A DNA stretch of 6,515 nt from contig PLTL01000109.1 in NCBI GenBank assembly GCA_003164475.1, positions 1 through 6,515 on the forward strand, read 5' to 3'. The position numbers were made by a program, and so were the translations under genes. How positions within the stretch are numbered: position 1 is the first letter of the stretch; each line of letters starts with the position of its first letter. Shown here in pieces: positions 5,633-6,515 of the stretch. The notes under the pieces were generated by a model, which worked only from the letters and a program-made list of their open reading frames with translations, searched no databases and was not told the DNA's origin. This stretch comes from Candidatus Dormiibacterota bacterium (lineage in GTDB: Bacteria > Chloroflexota > Dormibacteria > UBA8260 > Bog-877).

Positions 5633-6156
5633 CGTCGCTCCAGCAAGACGTCGTTGCCACGAAGGCTCCGGCATCGGCGGTCGTTCCGCCGGACCCGCTG
5701 GAACTCGTACGACGCGCAGGCGCTCTTCGCGGCGTCGGCGCTATGAACTAGCCATTCCAGTCGATCGCAGCCATGGGCACGGGCAATCTGTTGGGCGCAG
5801 TCCAGCAGCCGGACGATGACTACTGTTCGGGTCGCTGGGGCGAGATCAGTGGTCGCTCCAACGTTGACTACGCGTATCAGTTGATCGTCCAAGTGGTAGA
5901 GGAGGGCGCCGACCGCAACGCGCACCTCCGATGGCCAAGCCTCTCGGAAAAGGTAGAGGATCCTGCCCTTCTGCTCACCCCTATCGGCGCGCCGGAGGGC
6001 GATCGCCCTCGTCAGAGGTTCCGGCCAAAGATCTTGATCTGGGTGACCGCACAAGCTCGAGGATTGGATGAGGTAGTCTCCGAGGATGCGGAGACTGACG
6101 TCAATTCGGGTCGTGCCGTCCCCAGCCTTGCGGATCCGGAGTTCGCCCGAACTCAT
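5629..6156 (-). CDS. GNAT-like (acetyltransferase-fold) protein with degenerate acetyl-CoA loop
   Basis: This 175-residue frame codes plausibly throughout. The centre resembles the GNAT core: RVAVGALLYHLDDQLIRVVNVGATTD (79-104) reads like strands beta4 and beta5. RLLDCAQQIARAHGCDRLEW (116-135) reads like the following helix and strand, and SADAAKSACASYEFQRV (139-155) like the C-terminal helix with the usual YGF-like turn. The expected pyrophosphate-binding motif (Q/R-x-x-G-x-G/A) between beta4 and its helix is absent, replaced by LAPATRTVVIVR. It may therefore bind a different ligand, have lost activity, or not be a true GNAT. GAGG-like bases (GAGGCGAG) precede the ATG at 6156. The stop overlaps the regulator's stop head to head in CTAG. 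It is not part of the Ubl operon, and its link to that system is unknown. Confidence 0.65.
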   Translation of the reverse strand: MSSGELRIRKAGDGTTRIDVSLRILGDYLIQSSSLCGHPDQDLWPEPLTRAIALRRADRGEQKGRILYLFREAWPSEVRVAVGALLYHLDDQLIRVVNVGATTDLAPATRTVVIVRLLDCAQQIARAHGCDRLEWLVHSADAAKSACASYEFQRVRRNDRRCRSLRGNDVLLERR

Positions 6157-6348
6157 CTCGCCTCACAGCAGCAGCAATGCCTTTTCATCCGAAACAAATG
6201 TACGCCGAGCTGCGCACACGCCGCAACCTGACCGGCCGCCCGGCGGGCACAGATTAGTCACGGGTCACAGAGGACGGCGGAAACTGGGTGGGCAGAACGC
6301 GGCTATCCTCGCATACGCGCCGCACACGCATCATCACCGTAGCTATAA
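6157..6348. other. Intergenic region upstream of the GNAT-like gene
   Basis: This 192-base gap contains the candidate promoter near 6197-6226 and, farther right, a more AT-rich patch (AGCTATAACTAAT, 6341-6353) at the end of the ADP-ribosylglycohydrolase gene. I see no convincing gene on either strand and no tRNA-like or attachment-site repeat. Confidence 0.5.
6197..6226 (-). promoter_or_regulatory. Candidate promoter of the GNAT-like gene
   Basis: On the minus strand TTGCGG (6221-6226) and TACATT (6197-6202) are separated by 18 bases. Transcription would start near 6190, giving a leader of about 34 bases before the ATG at 6156. The hexamers match the TTGACA and TATAAT consensus in four of six positions each, including the key first bases. 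Confidence 0.42.
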
Positions 6349-6515
6349 CTAATCGCGCGGGGCACCACCACGGAGCCCCGCGAGTTCCTTCGCCAGCTGG
6401 CCGAGCCGCGCCCGCGTGGTGAGTGCGCCCAGCCACCGCGACGGGATGGCCGAGAGGCCGTCCCGCGCCCCCAGGAGGCCGCCAGCGACGGCCCCGGTGG
6501 TGTCGGCGTCGCCGC
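6349..6515 (-). CDS. ADP-ribosylglycohydrolase family protein, C-terminal fragment (runs off the window)
   Basis: Only the last 55 codons are inside the window, ending with TAG at 6349-6351. The fragment opens with GDADTTGAVAGGLLGARDG and continues to AIPSRWLGAL. In the DraG/ARH family the D-x-D-T-T segment supplies the metal ligands that hold the ADP-ribose, and the following Gly-rich helix and IPxxWL motif are typical. Such enzymes remove ADP-ribose from proteins or small molecules in the cytosol. The fragment continues with a helical tail, RARLGQLAKELAGLRG. Composition is visibly more GC-rich than the Ubl operon, so this may be resident chromosome next to an acquired island. It is too short to be assigned to a subfamily. 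Confidence 0.82.
   Translation of the reverse strand, partial: GDADTTGAVAGGLLGARDGLSAIPSRWLGALTTRARLGQLAKELAGLRGGAPRD
6356..6382 (-). terminator. GC-rich stem-loop at the 3' end of the ADP-ribosylglycohydrolase gene
   Basis: CGCGGGGC (6356-6363) and GCCCCGCG (6375-6382) are perfect eight-base complements around an 11-base loop, just before the stop codon. No T-run follows closely, so it is either a factor-assisted or non-canonical terminator or a by-product of GC-rich codons. Confidence 0.3.

Noticed and set aside
6254..6436. 60-residue minus-strand frame at the right edge
   Set aside because: It overlaps the ADP-ribosylglycohydrolase fragment in another frame and has no recognisable motif.
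1..6515. CRISPR array, tRNA or rRNA genes
   Set aside because: No regularly spaced repeats, cloverleaf-like sequence or conserved rRNA stretch was seen on either strand.

Overview
The window looks like an accessory island in a high-GC Gram-positive bacterium, most likely an actinomycete. The evidence is GC-rich codon use, promoters that fit the TANNNT -10 rule with almost no leader, and an ADP-ribosylglycohydrolase fragment of actinobacterial style at the right edge. The genus cannot be named from the sequence.

The centre (1963-4788, minus strand) is a tightly packed four-gene operon for a bacterial ubiquitin-like conjugation pathway. In transcription order it encodes an 81-residue DUF2604-type ubiquitin-like protein that ends exactly in Gly-Gly, an E2-like protein with a single cysteine, a JAB/JAMM isopeptidase with all its metal-site residues, and a 497-residue ThiF/E1-type adenylating enzyme. 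The junctions are an 8-base overlap, an ATGA overlap and TAG directly followed by ATG, so the genes are probably translationally coupled. Together they can activate (E1), transfer (E2), attach (Ubl) and remove (JAB) a protein modifier. Relatives such as Bil systems and the E1/JAB arms of CBASS act in anti-phage defence. Defence is therefore the leading inference here, but neither the target nor the phenotype can be read from the sequence.

To the right, a divergent gene (4925-5632, plus) encodes a probable regulator with an N-terminal STAS-like region and a winged helix. The intergenic region between it and the ubiquitin-like gene carries a 12-base palindrome and an inverted repeat lying on the -10 and -35 boxes of the operon promoter, a good candidate operator. 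Convergent to the regulator, with overlapping stop codons, is a GNAT-like protein (5629-6156, minus) that lacks the usual acetyl-CoA loop. The C-terminus of an ADP-ribosylglycohydrolase enters from the right edge (6349-6515, minus); it is visibly more GC-rich and may be resident chromosome.

To the left of the operon, a decayed IS3-family transposase fragment (about 1583-1951) sits directly after the E1 stop. Beyond it a 413-residue protein of unknown function (285-1526, minus) has a very strong ribosome binding site and a Gly/Ala-rich hydrophobic segment near its C-terminus. It may be a fifth component or effector cut off by the insertion, or an unrelated neighbour. The first 284 bases hold no convincing gene but contain several inverted and direct repeats that suggest structured RNA or the remains of a mobile element.
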